In this document: positions 1 to 6,201 of the stretch, in pieces | Numbering within the stretch: the stretch's first letter is position 1 | Layout: each line of letters starts with the position of its first letter | DNA from: JABMMZ01 sp040403495 | GTDB lineage: Bacteria > Bacteroidota > Bacteroidia > NS11-12g > UBA955 | Direction: 5' to 3' | Length of the DNA: 6,252 nucleotides | NCBI GenBank assembly: GCA_040403495.1 | Contig: JBBAKM010000052.1 | Span: 1-6,252 of the forward strand | Position numbers and translations under genes: made by a program | Notes under the pieces: model-generated | What the model saw: the letters and a program-made list of their open reading frames with translations, nothing else | What the model was told of the DNA's origin: nothing | Database searches by the model: none

Positions 1-221
1 AAGTAACCATACTTACCAAAGTGACCATTACCAATATGGCCACTAAAAAAACAGTAACGTATCAACTTGTGGGTGAAAAAGAAGCAGATCTAAAAGCACA
101 AAAAATATCAGGTACTTCTCCCATCGGAAAAGGTTTGATGGGAAAAGTAGTGGGTGAAGTTGCAGAGATTCAAACCCCTGCTGGCGTTCTAAAATTCAGG
201 ATAGATAATATCACTGTTTAA
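1..221 (+). CDS. greA: Transcription elongation factor GreA, C-terminal part (5' end outside window)
   Basis: This is the C-terminal domain of GreA, which binds RNA polymerase near the secondary channel and stimulates cleavage of backtracked transcripts. The frame is open from base 3 and ends at TAA 219-221; the N-terminal coiled coil lies before the window. The visible 72 residues carry the family signature: an EADLKAQKIS segment, then SPIGKGLMGKVVGE, then a closing PAGVLKFRI strand. That is the usual FKBP-like C-terminal fold of GreA/GreB, and SPIG followed by GK..GE is diagnostic. The GTG at 21 and ATG at 36 are internal codons, not starts. A HIT gene follows 9 bp downstream on the same strand, so the two are probably co-transcribed. 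GreB or another Gre-like factor cannot be fully excluded from the C-terminus alone, but GreA is the usual member in Bacteroidota. Confidence 0.94.
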   Translation, partial: VTILTKVTITNMATKKTVTYQLVGEKEADLKAQKISGTSPIGKGLMGKVVGEVAEIQTPAGVLKFRIDNITV

Positions 222-230
222 TTTTATTGT

Positions 231-626
231 ATGACTTTGTTTTCTAAAATCATTGCTGGAGAAATTCCTTCTTACAAAATTTTGGAAGACGAATATTTTT
301 ATGCCTTTTTAGATGTCTTTCCGCTTGTTGAAGGACATGTACTCATTGTTCCTAAAAACGAAACCGATAAGTTTTTAGATTTACCGGATATCTACCTTCA
401 AAAAATATTGGGGTTTGCAAAACCAATTGCTGCTGCCATCGAAAAATCTTTTCCGTGTAACCGTTGTGGCATAAGTGTTGTAGGGCTTGAAGTGCCACAT
501 GCGCATCTTCATTTAATGCCTATCAATAGTGCCAACGATATTAATTTTACAAGAGAAAAAATAAAGGCAACGCCAGAATTATTGGCACTAGTACAAAGTA
601 AAATTGTAGCTGCTTTATCATTATAA
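231..626 (+). CDS. HIT (histidine triad) family nucleotide hydrolase/transferase
   Basis: A 131-residue cytoplasmic protein of the histidine triad superfamily, whose members hydrolyse or transfer nucleotidyl groups from substrates such as aminoacyl-AMP, AMP-lysine or Ap4A. The N-terminus FSKIIAGEIPSYKILED is typical of Hint-like proteins. FLDVFPLVEGHVLIVPK (about 27-42) forms the nucleotide-binding sheet. The triad reads HAHLHL with His90, His92 and His94; by family knowledge the middle histidine is the nucleophile. The residue usually Gln in GQ..H of other Hint proteins is Leu86 here (GLEVPH), which I recall as normal for the Bacteroidota branch. A C-x-x-C pair (Cys76, Cys79) precedes the triad. 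Length matches the family. The ATG at 231 has no Shine-Dalgarno sequence, only AT-rich leader, as is common in this phylum. It sits 9 bp after greA. The exact substrate cannot be told. Confidence 0.93.
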   Translation: MTLFSKIIAGEIPSYKILEDEYFYAFLDVFPLVEGHVLIVPKNETDKFLDLPDIYLQKILGFAKPIAAAIEKSFPCNRCGISVVGLEVPHAHLHLMPINSANDINFTREKIKATPELLALVQSKIVAALSL

Positions 627-642
627 AACGATACTTTATAAT
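620..642. terminator. AT-only inverted repeat spanning two convergent stop codons (possible weak bidirectional terminator)
   Basis: Bases 620-627 (ATTATAAA) are perfectly complementary to 635-642 (TTTATAAT), with a 7-base loop ACGATAC. The left arm contains the HIT stop codon and the right arm contains the ruvC stop codon on the other strand. The stem is 8 bp but has no G-C pair, so hairpin stability would be low. Position between two converging genes suggests a shared transcription end, but base composition alone could produce this repeat. Confidence 0.3.
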
Positions 643-1199
643 TTAACCTTTCCTGGATTTTTTGCAATAAAATCATCCCATCCTTTAAATCCTTTTCCAC
701 CCGCTGCCGCCAGTGGCGATGTGCTTTGGTAGTAATGACATAGCGCAACGGCGAGGGCATCCGTGGCATCAAAATATTGTGGCTTTACTTCTATTTGAAG
801 GGTGCGTTGTAACATTTGCCAAACCTGGTCTTTACTTGCGTTACCGTTTCCTGTAATGGATTGTTTTACTTTTTTAGGTGCATATTCTGTAACAGAAAGT
901 CCAGTTTGCATGGCTGCTGCAATGGCTACACCTTGTGCTCTACCAAGTTTGAGCATACTTTGTACATTCTTTCCAAAAAAGGGTGCTTCGATAGCAAAAG
1001 AAGTGGGTTGGTATAATTTGATGAGTTCGATAACCTTGGTATGAATCATTTCAAGCCTTGCATAGATATCTTTTTGCCCTGTTAATTTGAGCGCATCAAT
1101 AAAAATAACCTGCGGCGTATTGCCAGTTACCCGCAGTAATGCATATCCCATTAGTTGGGTACCAGGGTCAATACCTAATATGATCTGCTCTTTTTTCAA
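636..1199 (-). CDS. ruvC: Crossover junction endodeoxyribonuclease RuvC
   Basis: RuvC resolves Holliday junctions by paired nicking, working with the RuvAB branch-migration motor in recombinational repair. The protein has 187 residues. The RNase H-like catalytic set is intact: Asp11 in GIDPGT, Glu71 in AIEAPFF, and Asp144 and Asp147 in FDATDALAVALCH. The GRAQGVA segment (86-92) and YAPKKVKQSITGNGNASKDQV (106-125) are also characteristic. The C-terminal extension after residue 160, ending in WDDFIAKNPGKVKL, is the form I associate with Bacteroidota. The start is a TTG at 1197-1199: the frame upstream reaches a TAA after four codons and contains no ATG or GTG, and the N-terminus from this TTG (KKEQIILGIDPG) has the expected length. 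The gene converges on the HIT gene with 9 bp between stop codons. It diverges from the membrane-protein gene at 1272. No ruvA or ruvB is in the window. Confidence 0.96.
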   Translation of the reverse strand: MKKEQIILGIDPGTQLMGYALLRVTGNTPQVIFIDALKLTGQKDIYARLEMIHTKVIELIKLYQPTSFAIEAPFFGKNVQSMLKLGRAQGVAIAAAMQTGLSVTEYAPKKVKQSITGNGNASKDQVWQMLQRTLQIEVKPQYFDATDALAVALCHYYQSTSPLAAAGGKGFKGWDDFIAKNPGKVKL

Positions 1200-1237
1200 T
1201 TTGATGTGAAATTACATGCTTCCTTTGAGATTCTACC

Positions 1238-1245
1238 TACTTTTG
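1238..1245 (+). promoter_or_regulatory. Candidate -7 promoter element for the flippase-like gene
   Basis: TACTTTTG matches the Bacteroidota -7 consensus TAnnTTTG exactly and lies 26 bp before the ATG at 1272, a reasonable distance for a short leader. The weak point is the -33 element: the nearest upstream TTTG (1224-1227) is only 10 bases away instead of about 19, so this is half a promoter. The region between ruvC and this gene must carry a rightward start, since ruvC is divergent. Confidence 0.35.
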
Positions 1246-1271
1246 CTAAACAAGCATTTTCAATTACCTAA

Positions 1272-2276
1272 ATGCCCAAAACACTGCACAAGAAACTCAA
1301 CATATTTGTTCAATATCTGTTAGCGCCGATTTTATTTCTATGGCTCTGCTATTCGATTTATCATCAAATAAAAGCGCAGGAGCAACTACCTACTTTTATT
1401 CATTCTTTGCAGCAAATTCCATTTGGCACCGCTTTCAGCTATCTAATGTTTATAACTGTATTAACGGCATTTAATTGGGGACTAGAAGCCTTTAAATGGA
1501 AACAACTCACGCAAAGGTTAGAGCCTCTTTCATTTAGGGCTGCTTATGCGGCAATTTTAACGGGTCAAGCAGTTTCATTTTCGAGTATCAACAGAGTGGG
1601 TGAATCTATTGGCAAATCAATACTTTTATCTGATGGTAACCGTTTGAAAGGCGTGGTGCTTTCTTTTGTAGCAAGTGCCAGCCAACTGCTAGTAACTCTT
1701 TTGGTTGGCCTTATTGCAATTATTTGGATGTACCCTAGTTTGCACTTACAATTACAAGCGCAATTACAACTATCCGAATTTGTTTTGACTGGTTTCTATG
1801 GGATTTTATTTTTCTTTATTGTTCTATTCATTCTTTGTTATGCAGCTATCCCATTTTTCGCAAATCAATTGGCAAAGGTCTCTTTTTTTTCAAAATATGT
1901 TTATTTATTAGCATCTATTCAAACTATTCCTAAACAGTTGCTGCTGCAACTTGCGGTTATTTCAGGGGTTAGATACCTTGTATTTTTACTTCAATATGTT
2001 TTAATTTTTAAGTTGTGTGGCGTATTTATTGATGTACCAACATTGATGGCACTTACGTCGATACTTTTTTTAATTCTTGCTATTATACCTACCTTAACAC
2101 TTGCCGAATTGGGCATTCGCGGAAAAGTGAGTTTACTTTTGTTTGGCATGTATAGTGCAAACACATTGGGTATTTTAGCAGCAGCAGGCGGTATTTGGTT
2201 GTTAAATTTAATTATACCCGCTTGTTTAGGTGGACTCATACTACTACGTTTACAATATTTTCGAAAGCGCTCTTAA
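1272..2276 (+). CDS. Flippase-like integral membrane protein, LPG-synthase-TM (UPF0104/YbhN) family
   Basis: A 334-residue polytopic inner-membrane protein with about seven or eight hydrophobic segments (roughly 11-30, 51-70, 127-153, 172-196, 222-247, 255-275 and 298-326). It matches the transmembrane part of lysylphosphatidylglycerol synthases and the stand-alone YbhN/UPF0104 proteins. Family landmarks seen are WGLEAFKWKQL (69-79), the N-R-V-G-E segment (107-111), and the AELGIRGK segment (278-285) near the last helices. There is no soluble C-terminal aminoacyl-transferase (GNAT-like) domain: the protein ends in RLQYFRKRS just after the last helix. It is therefore not a complete MprF and should not be called an LPG synthase. 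Relatives are thought to move or handle lipid-linked substrates, but the substrate is not predictable here. The ATG at 1272 puts a short basic segment before the first helix. The DUF3108 gene starts 10 bp after its stop, suggesting one transcript. Confidence 0.85.
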   Translation: MPKTLHKKLNIFVQYLLAPILFLWLCYSIYHQIKAQEQLPTFIHSLQQIPFGTAFSYLMFITVLTAFNWGLEAFKWKQLTQRLEPLSFRAAYAAILTGQAVSFSSINRVGESIGKSILLSDGNRLKGVVLSFVASASQLLVTLLVGLIAIIWMYPSLHLQLQAQLQLSEFVLTGFYGILFFFIVLFILCYAAIPFFANQLAKVSFFSKYVYLLASIQTIPKQLLLQLAVISGVRYLVFLLQYVLIFKLCGVFIDVPTLMALTSILFLILAIIPTLTLAELGIRGKVSLLLFGMYSANTLGILAAAGGIWLLNLIIPACLGGLILLRLQYFRKRS

Positions 2277-2286
2277 CTTTGATCAG

Positions 2287-3084
2287 ATGATTCATAAAAT
2301 AGCAGCTTACGTTTTTGTCTGTTTATTTGTTGTACACCCTATAAAAGCGGGTGATGATTTTTGTGGCGTTAAGAATATTGCTTTTAATAGTGGTGAAGAA
2401 ATCAATTATAACTTATACTATTCTGTTATTGGATTATACATTAAGGCAGGCGCTGCAAAATTTTCCATAACGCAAGAAAAAATTAATGAGATACCCGCCT
2501 ATCATGCAACCTGCATAGGTACATCCAATAGTCGTTACGATTGGATTTTTAAAGTGCGTGATCGCTACGAATCATATATCGATACCTTTCATTTACAGCC
2601 AATTAAATTTCTAAGGAATATTGAAGAAGGAACCTATAAAAAGCAGGAAAATATAGTGTTCAATCAAAAACTCAATACGGCAACTGGTGCAGAGGGGGTT
2701 TATAAAATTCCTAATTGTGTGCAGGATGTTGTGAGCTCAATTTATTATTTGCGTAATATTGATTTTAATACCTACAAGGTAGAGGATAAAATCCCTTTTC
2801 ATTTATTTTTAGACAACCAGGTGTACAATGTGTATGTCAAATACCTTGGTAAAGAGCGCGTAAAAACGCAGTATGGCACGTTTTATGCAATAAAATTTAA
2901 GCCTTTACTTCTTAAAGGGGCATTGTTTGAAGGAGGTGAAAAAATGACCATTTGGGTCACCGACGATTTAAACCATATTCCGATACGTATCGAAAGCGAT
3001 ATTATTGTGGGTAGTATTAAAGCCGATATGATGGGTTTTAAAAATCTTCGCTATCCTTTAAGTTCCCTGGTTAGAGCCAGATAG
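2287..3084 (+). CDS. Secreted DUF3108 domain protein
   Basis: A 265-residue protein with a signal peptide (IHKIAAYVFVCLFVVHPIKA, likely cleaved after Ala21), so periplasmic or outer-membrane facing. No lipobox is present; Cys26 in DDFCG lacks the required context. The mature part fits DUF3108: FNSGEEINYNLYYSVIGLYIKAG (33-55), YDWIFKVRDRYESYID (84-99), PIKFLRNIEEGTYKK (105-119), a central PNCVQDVVSSIYYLRN (142-157), and FEGGEKMTIWVTDD followed by IPIRIES (214-237). The family is a beta-rich domain of unknown function, widespread in Gram-negative bacteria. The frame can be extended to a GTG at 2230, but that adds 19 residues overlapping the preceding gene and would bury the signal peptide, so ATG 2287 is chosen. 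The tight spacing to the flippase-like gene suggests a joint envelope role, which is inference. The gene converges on the MBL-fold gene with 28 bp between them. Confidence 0.85.
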   Translation: MIHKIAAYVFVCLFVVHPIKAGDDFCGVKNIAFNSGEEINYNLYYSVIGLYIKAGAAKFSITQEKINEIPAYHATCIGTSNSRYDWIFKVRDRYESYIDTFHLQPIKFLRNIEEGTYKKQENIVFNQKLNTATGAEGVYKIPNCVQDVVSSIYYLRNIDFNTYKVEDKIPFHLFLDNQVYNVYVKYLGKERVKTQYGTFYAIKFKPLLLKGALFEGGEKMTIWVTDDLNHIPIRIESDIIVGSIKADMMGFKNLRYPLSSLVRAR

Positions 3085-3112
3085 ATTTGTTGCAAGCTAA
3101 GATGCTGCCCAA

Positions 3113-3982
3113 TTATAAATCTGCTACTGTAAAGGCTTCGCCGGCTCTGATCCCTTTTTCTGTTTGAATTAGTTTTATGCATTCATGCACAGCGTCGTGT
3201 TCAAAAAAGAGCACATACTCCTTTTCAAGGGCTTCCTGTAAAAAAGATTTCTTTTCGGTGAGGGTTGTTAACGGAAACATATCATAAGACATTACATAGG
3301 GAAGGGGCAAGTGTCCCACCGATGGCAGCAAATCGGCCATGTAAACGATGGTATGTCCTTTGTAATGAATTTGAGGTAGCATCATTTTTTCGGTGTGTCC
3401 GTGCACAAACCGAACATCAATATGATTTGTAAATGTACCAGTGGTAAGTAATCCCTCAATTGTAAAATGAGTCGAAGGCGTTTCTATCAGTGATAGTTGT
3501 CCAGAAGCTTCAATGGGTAAAATATTTTCTTTTAAAAAAGAAGCTTTTTCTCGCGCATTGGGTGCTATGGCCCATTTCCAATGCGCCTCATTGCTCCAAT
3601 AAGTAGCATTTTTAAATGCAGGGATTAATTTGTCTCCTTCTTTTTTGATAGATCCACCGCAGTGGTCAAAATGTAAGTGGGTTAAAAATACATCTGTAAT
3701 ATCGTTGGGGGTAAATCCATGTTTTGCTAATGATTTTTCTAGTGTATCATTCCCATGCAAATAGTAATGACCAAAAAATTTAGCATCTTGTTTATCGCCC
3801 ATACCGTTGTCTACAAGGATTAAACGGTTTCCGTCTTCAATTAGTAAGCAACGCATGGCCCAGCTACACATATTGTTTTCGTCTGCTGGATTACTTCTAT
3901 TCCAAATACTTTTTGGCACTACGCCAAACATCGCACCCCCATCTAGTTTAAAATTTCCAGCATTAACCGAGTACAGTTTCAT
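3113..3982 (-). CDS. MBL-fold metallo-hydrolase (lactonase-like, substrate unknown)
   Basis: A 289-residue hydrolase of the metallo-beta-lactamase superfamily, with a binuclear metal site expected. The metal-binding set looks complete: THLHFDH (His102, His104, Asp106, His107), His196 in HGHTEKM, Asp217 in MADLLPS, and His262 in FEHD. This arrangement resembles N-acyl-homoserine lactonase-like and related MBL hydrolases, not class B beta-lactamases or glyoxalase II. No signal peptide is seen, so it is probably cytoplasmic. The frame extends to a TTG at 4030, but the ATG at 3982 is preferred: it gives the typical MKLYSVNAGNFKLDGGAMFG start, has a good ribosome-binding site, and avoids overlap with the MFS gene. 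It lies 4 bp after the MFS stop codon and is probably translationally coupled to it, so it may act on a compound the transporter moves. The true substrate cannot be told from sequence. Confidence 0.9.
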   Translation of the reverse strand: MKLYSVNAGNFKLDGGAMFGVVPKSIWNRSNPADENNMCSWAMRCLLIEDGNRLILVDNGMGDKQDAKFFGHYYLHGNDTLEKSLAKHGFTPNDITDVFLTHLHFDHCGGSIKKEGDKLIPAFKNATYWSNEAHWKWAIAPNAREKASFLKENILPIEASGQLSLIETPSTHFTIEGLLTTGTFTNHIDVRFVHGHTEKMMLPQIHYKGHTIVYMADLLPSVGHLPLPYVMSYDMFPLTTLTEKKSFLQEALEKEYVLFFEHDAVHECIKLIQTEKGIRAGEAFTVADL

Positions 3983-3986
3983 AGCA

Positions 3987-5303
3987 TTATTCTCCTTTTG
4001 TTGCGTGTAATTTATTTGCTTTTGCGGCAATGCCTAGTAGTATAAATCCGATTACAAAAAATACAATCAGTACAAGTATTGAATTTCTTTGGGAGCCAGT
4101 TATTTCATTGATAAAACCAAAGCTAAACATACCAATTACAATTGCTATTTTTTCAGCAACATCATAAAAACTAAAGTAGGATGTAGTATCAGGTGTGTCG
4201 GGCATGAGTTTGGCATAAGTGCTTCTACTCAAAGATTGTATGCCACCCATAATGAAGCCTACGCAAGTGGCAAGTGCATAAAACTGTATAATGCCATCTC
4301 TGGGTAGTAAGTAGCCCATAATACACATCACCACCCATATAGATACCGTAATCATGAGGGTGGTAAAATTGCCTAATTTTTTAGAAAGCTTGGCAATGGT
4401 AAATGCGCCGGGTATGGCAACAAGTTGAATAATTAAAATGGCAATAATTAAATTAGTAGTAGGAATATTTAACTCACTTTTTCCATAAAGGGTAGCCGCT
4501 AGCATAACGGTTTGCACACCCATATTATAAAAGAAAAATGCAACTAAAAATCTTTTGAGTACTGGCATGTGGGTAAGTAACTTCCATACTTTGTGTAATT
4601 CTTTATATCCTCCAGTAAATACATTACCTGAATGATTTTTTGTAGCCGGTTTTCCTTTGGGTAAGCGCCTTAATGCCCATTGTCCAAAACCCCACCACCA
4701 AACCCCTACTAGTAAAAAGGATAGTTGTGATGCCTTACCGGTTGTGATACCAAAAAGAGTTGGCTTTAATACAAAAACAAAACAAATGATTTGTAAAATC
4801 ACACTTCCAATATAACCCATTACAAAGCCTCTGGCACTTACCCTGTCTTGATCTTCGGGAGCAGCGATTTCAGGCAGGTATGAATTATAAAAAACAAGAC
4901 TGCTCCAAAATCCCACACAAGCTATAATCATGCATAAGAGACCATATAATAAATTGCTGCTATCGTAAAAGTAGAGTGCACTACATGCGATACTACCCAT
5001 CGTGCAAAAGAAAAACAAAAAACTTTTTTTATTGCCTTTATAATCCGCAATAGAGGATAGTACCGGGCTCATGAGTGCAACAATTACAAAAGCAACACCA
5101 AGGGCGTAGTTGTAAAGTGCCGTATTGACAAAGGTTCTTCCAAATAAGGTTACTGAATCTACGGTAGTAGCTGCGTTATCATCGCCGGTTACAGCTTCGT
5201 AGTAGGCCGGAAAAATGGTAGATGTAATAACTAGGTTATATACACTATTGGCCCAATCATACATGGCCCAACCATTAATAACTTTTTTGGGTGCAGTTTG
5301 CAT
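3987..5303 (-). CDS. MFS transporter, UMF1 / Atg22-like family
   Basis: A 438-residue inner-membrane transporter of the major facilitator superfamily with about 12 hydrophobic segments. The N-terminus NGWAMYDWANSVY (10-22) is the hallmark of the UMF1/Atg22-like branch. Further family features are YNSYLPEI (139-146) followed by RVSARGFVMGYIGS (154-167), a basic cytoplasmic loop between the two halves (about 211-250), and GGIQSLSRSTYAKLMP (353-368) with SFYDVAEK (378-385). Yeast Atg22 exports amino acids from the vacuole; bacterial members have no well-established substrate, so none is assigned. The ATG at 5303 starts directly before the signature. A promoter candidate lies just upstream, so the gene may be expressed separately from uppP, 62 bp away. 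The MBL-fold gene follows after 4 bp. Length and segment pattern look complete. Confidence 0.9.
   Translation of the reverse strand: MQTAPKKVINGWAMYDWANSVYNLVITSTIFPAYYEAVTGDDNAATTVDSVTLFGRTFVNTALYNYALGVAFVIVALMSPVLSSIADYKGNKKSFLFFFCTMGSIACSALYFYDSSNLLYGLLCMIIACVGFWSSLVFYNSYLPEIAAPEDQDRVSARGFVMGYIGSVILQIICFVFVLKPTLFGITTGKASQLSFLLVGVWWWGFGQWALRRLPKGKPATKNHSGNVFTGGYKELHKVWKLLTHMPVLKRFLVAFFFYNMGVQTVMLAATLYGKSELNIPTTNLIIAILIIQLVAIPGAFTIAKLSKKLGNFTTLMITVSIWVVMCIMGYLLPRDGIIQFYALATCVGFIMGGIQSLSRSTYAKLMPDTPDTTSYFSFYDVAEKIAIVIGMFSFGFINEITGSQRNSILVLIVFFVIGFILLGIAAKANKLHATKGE
3992..3998 (-). promoter_or_regulatory. Shine-Dalgarno site of the MBL-fold gene, inside the end of the MFS gene
   Basis: On the minus strand AAAGGAG lies 9 bases before the ATG at 3982 and forms part of the last codons (Lys-Gly-Glu) of the MFS gene. 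It is a good match to a Shine-Dalgarno sequence, unusual here because the other starts in the window lack one. It supports the ATG at 3982 over the in-frame upstream TTG at 4030, and fits translational coupling. A nearby out-of-frame ATG (3987-3985) overlaps the MFS stop and is not the start. Confidence 0.5.
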
Positions 5304-5322
5304 GCAGTCGTTTTTGTTTTCT

Positions 5323-5352
5323 TAAAGATAAGGGCTTCAAGTACAAAACAAA
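5323..5352 (-). promoter_or_regulatory. Candidate Bacteroidota-type promoter for the MFS-MBL pair
   Basis: On the minus strand a TTTG at 5352-5349 is followed after 18 bases by TATCTTTA at 5330-5323. This resembles the -33 TTTG / -7 TAnnTTTG promoter of this phylum, with one mismatch at the last base. The expected start of transcription would fall a short distance before the ATG at 5303, giving a very short leader. The region is AT-rich, so chance matches are possible. Confidence 0.35.
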
Positions 5353-5365
5353 AGCAGCCGTGCAA

Positions 5366-6163
5366 TTATTTTAATATTCCCGTGTAGATAAGCGCTAGTA
5401 ATGTGATACCTGCAATAATGCGGTACCATCCAAATAGTTTAAAGCCATGCTTTTGTAAAAACCCTATAAAAAATTTAATAGCGAGGAGCGCAACTATAAA
5501 GGCTACTAGATTGCCCACTCCTAATAGTATTAGGTTTTCTTTGTTGAATAGGATTTCAGGGGTTGTTTTATAGGCCTTTAAGAGTTTATAACTAGTTGCT
5601 GCGGCCATGGTTGGCACGGCTAAAAAGAACGAGAATTCGGCGGCAACATTTCGAGTTAGTTTTTGTTGCATCCCACCAATAATAGTAGCAGCACTTCGGC
5701 TCATGCCCGGTATCAGTGCTAAACATTGCCAAAATCCAATCGTCAACCCGTTTTTGAATGTAATTTTTTCTTCTGATTCGATCGTTGGTGCATTAAATAA
5801 CTTGTCTATAAATAGAAGCACAACACCCCCTATTAATAAAGTTACAGCAACAGTGGTAGGACTTTCAAGTAATGCATCTATGGTGTCAGATAATACAAAT
5901 CCAATGGCGAGTGCTGGTGTAACAGCTACTAGTAATTTGATATAAAATTTCCAGTTAGTGAGCGGAAAAAACTTTTTGTAATAGAGTACCACTACCGATA
6001 AAATAGCACCAAGTTGAATGCATACTTCAAAAAGTTTGGTAAATGGATCTGCTGCAATACCAAGCAAAGAGCTAGCAATAATCATATGTCCCGTAGAAGA
6101 AATAGGTAAGAATTCAGTTAAGCCCTCTACAATGGCAATAACAACTGCTTCAAATAATTGCAT
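5366..6163 (-). CDS. uppP: Undecaprenyl-diphosphate phosphatase UppP (BacA family)
   Basis: UppP dephosphorylates undecaprenyl diphosphate to the monophosphate lipid carrier used for peptidoglycan and other surface polymers; overexpression of family members gives bacitracin resistance. The 265-residue protein is highly hydrophobic with several membrane helices and has both family motifs. Motif one is EGLTEFLPISSTGH (13-26), with Glu13, Glu17, Ser23 and His26 matching the E. coli active-site residues Glu17, Glu21, Ser27 and His30. Motif two is PGMSRSAAT (152-160), with Arg156 matching Arg174. FEVCIQLGAILSVVVLY (45-61) and AEFSFFLAVPTM (175-186) are also conserved. Length is typical. The ATG at 6163 begins right at the conserved first helix and has only AT-rich leader. 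It follows a DUF3098-like gene by 36 bp, the usual Bacteroidota neighbour. The gene usually next after uppP there, truB, is absent; an MFS gene follows instead. Confidence 0.97.
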   Translation of the reverse strand: MQLFEAVVIAIVEGLTEFLPISSTGHMIIASSLLGIAADPFTKLFEVCIQLGAILSVVVLYYKKFFPLTNWKFYIKLLVAVTPALAIGFVLSDTIDALLESPTTVAVTLLIGGVVLLFIDKLFNAPTIESEEKITFKNGLTIGFWQCLALIPGMSRSAATIIGGMQQKLTRNVAAEFSFFLAVPTMAAATSYKLLKAYKTTPEILFNKENLILLGVGNLVAFIVALLAIKFFIGFLQKHGFKLFGWYRIIAGITLLALIYTGILK

Positions 6164-6180
6164 GAATAAAAATTAGATTG

Positions 6181-6201
6181 AAAAACAAAAAGCCAGGGCT
6201 T
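6181..6201 (-). terminator. Weak hairpin plus T-rich run between the DUF3098-like gene and uppP
   Basis: Read on the minus strand, AAGC-CCTG-GCTT (6201-6190) forms a 4-bp stem with a tetraloop, directly followed by a T-rich run (TTTTTGTTTTT, overlapping the stem end, to 6181). The layout is that of an intrinsic terminator, but the stem is short, so it may be an attenuator, a partial terminator, or nothing. It begins at the stop codon of the upstream gene and leaves 17 bases before the uppP ATG. Confidence 0.3.

Noticed and set aside
509..772. 87-residue minus-strand reading frame across the HIT end and ruvC end
   Set aside because: It lies antisense to HIT and in another frame of ruvC, both well supported; its translation shows no recognisable domain.
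802..1044. Plus-strand reading frames of 80 and 66 residues inside ruvC
   Set aside because: Antisense to ruvC, whose four catalytic residues are intact; no independent evidence of coding.
1991..2239. 82-residue minus-strand reading frame inside the flippase-like gene
   Set aside because: Fully antisense to a supported gene and without recognisable features.
2230..2286. GTG-initiated N-terminal extension of the DUF3108 protein
   Set aside because: It overlaps the preceding gene and places 19 polar and aromatic residues before an otherwise clean signal peptide.
2930..2946. Strong Shine-Dalgarno-like AAGGAGGTG followed by an in-frame ATG inside the DUF3108 gene
   Set aside because: The bases encode the conserved Glu-Gly-Gly-Glu of the family, and initiation there would yield only a short C-terminal fragment; most likely coincidence.
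3085..3112. Possible terminator between the convergent DUF3108 and MBL genes
   Set aside because: Only a 5-bp bulged stem around 3092-3108 and no T-run on either strand, so no terminator can be supported.
3983..4030. TTG-initiated N-terminal extension of the MBL-fold protein
   Set aside because: It overlaps the MFS gene and adds 16 residues without family similarity; ATG 3982 has a ribosome-binding site and the normal N-terminus.
5299..5306. Palindrome TGCATGCA over the MFS start codon
   Set aside because: Eight-base palindromes occur by chance, and no second copy or operator-like spacing was seen.
5607..5945. 112-residue plus-strand reading frame inside uppP
   Set aside because: Antisense to a clear uppP whose motifs occupy the other strand; composition looks like a shadow of membrane-protein codons.
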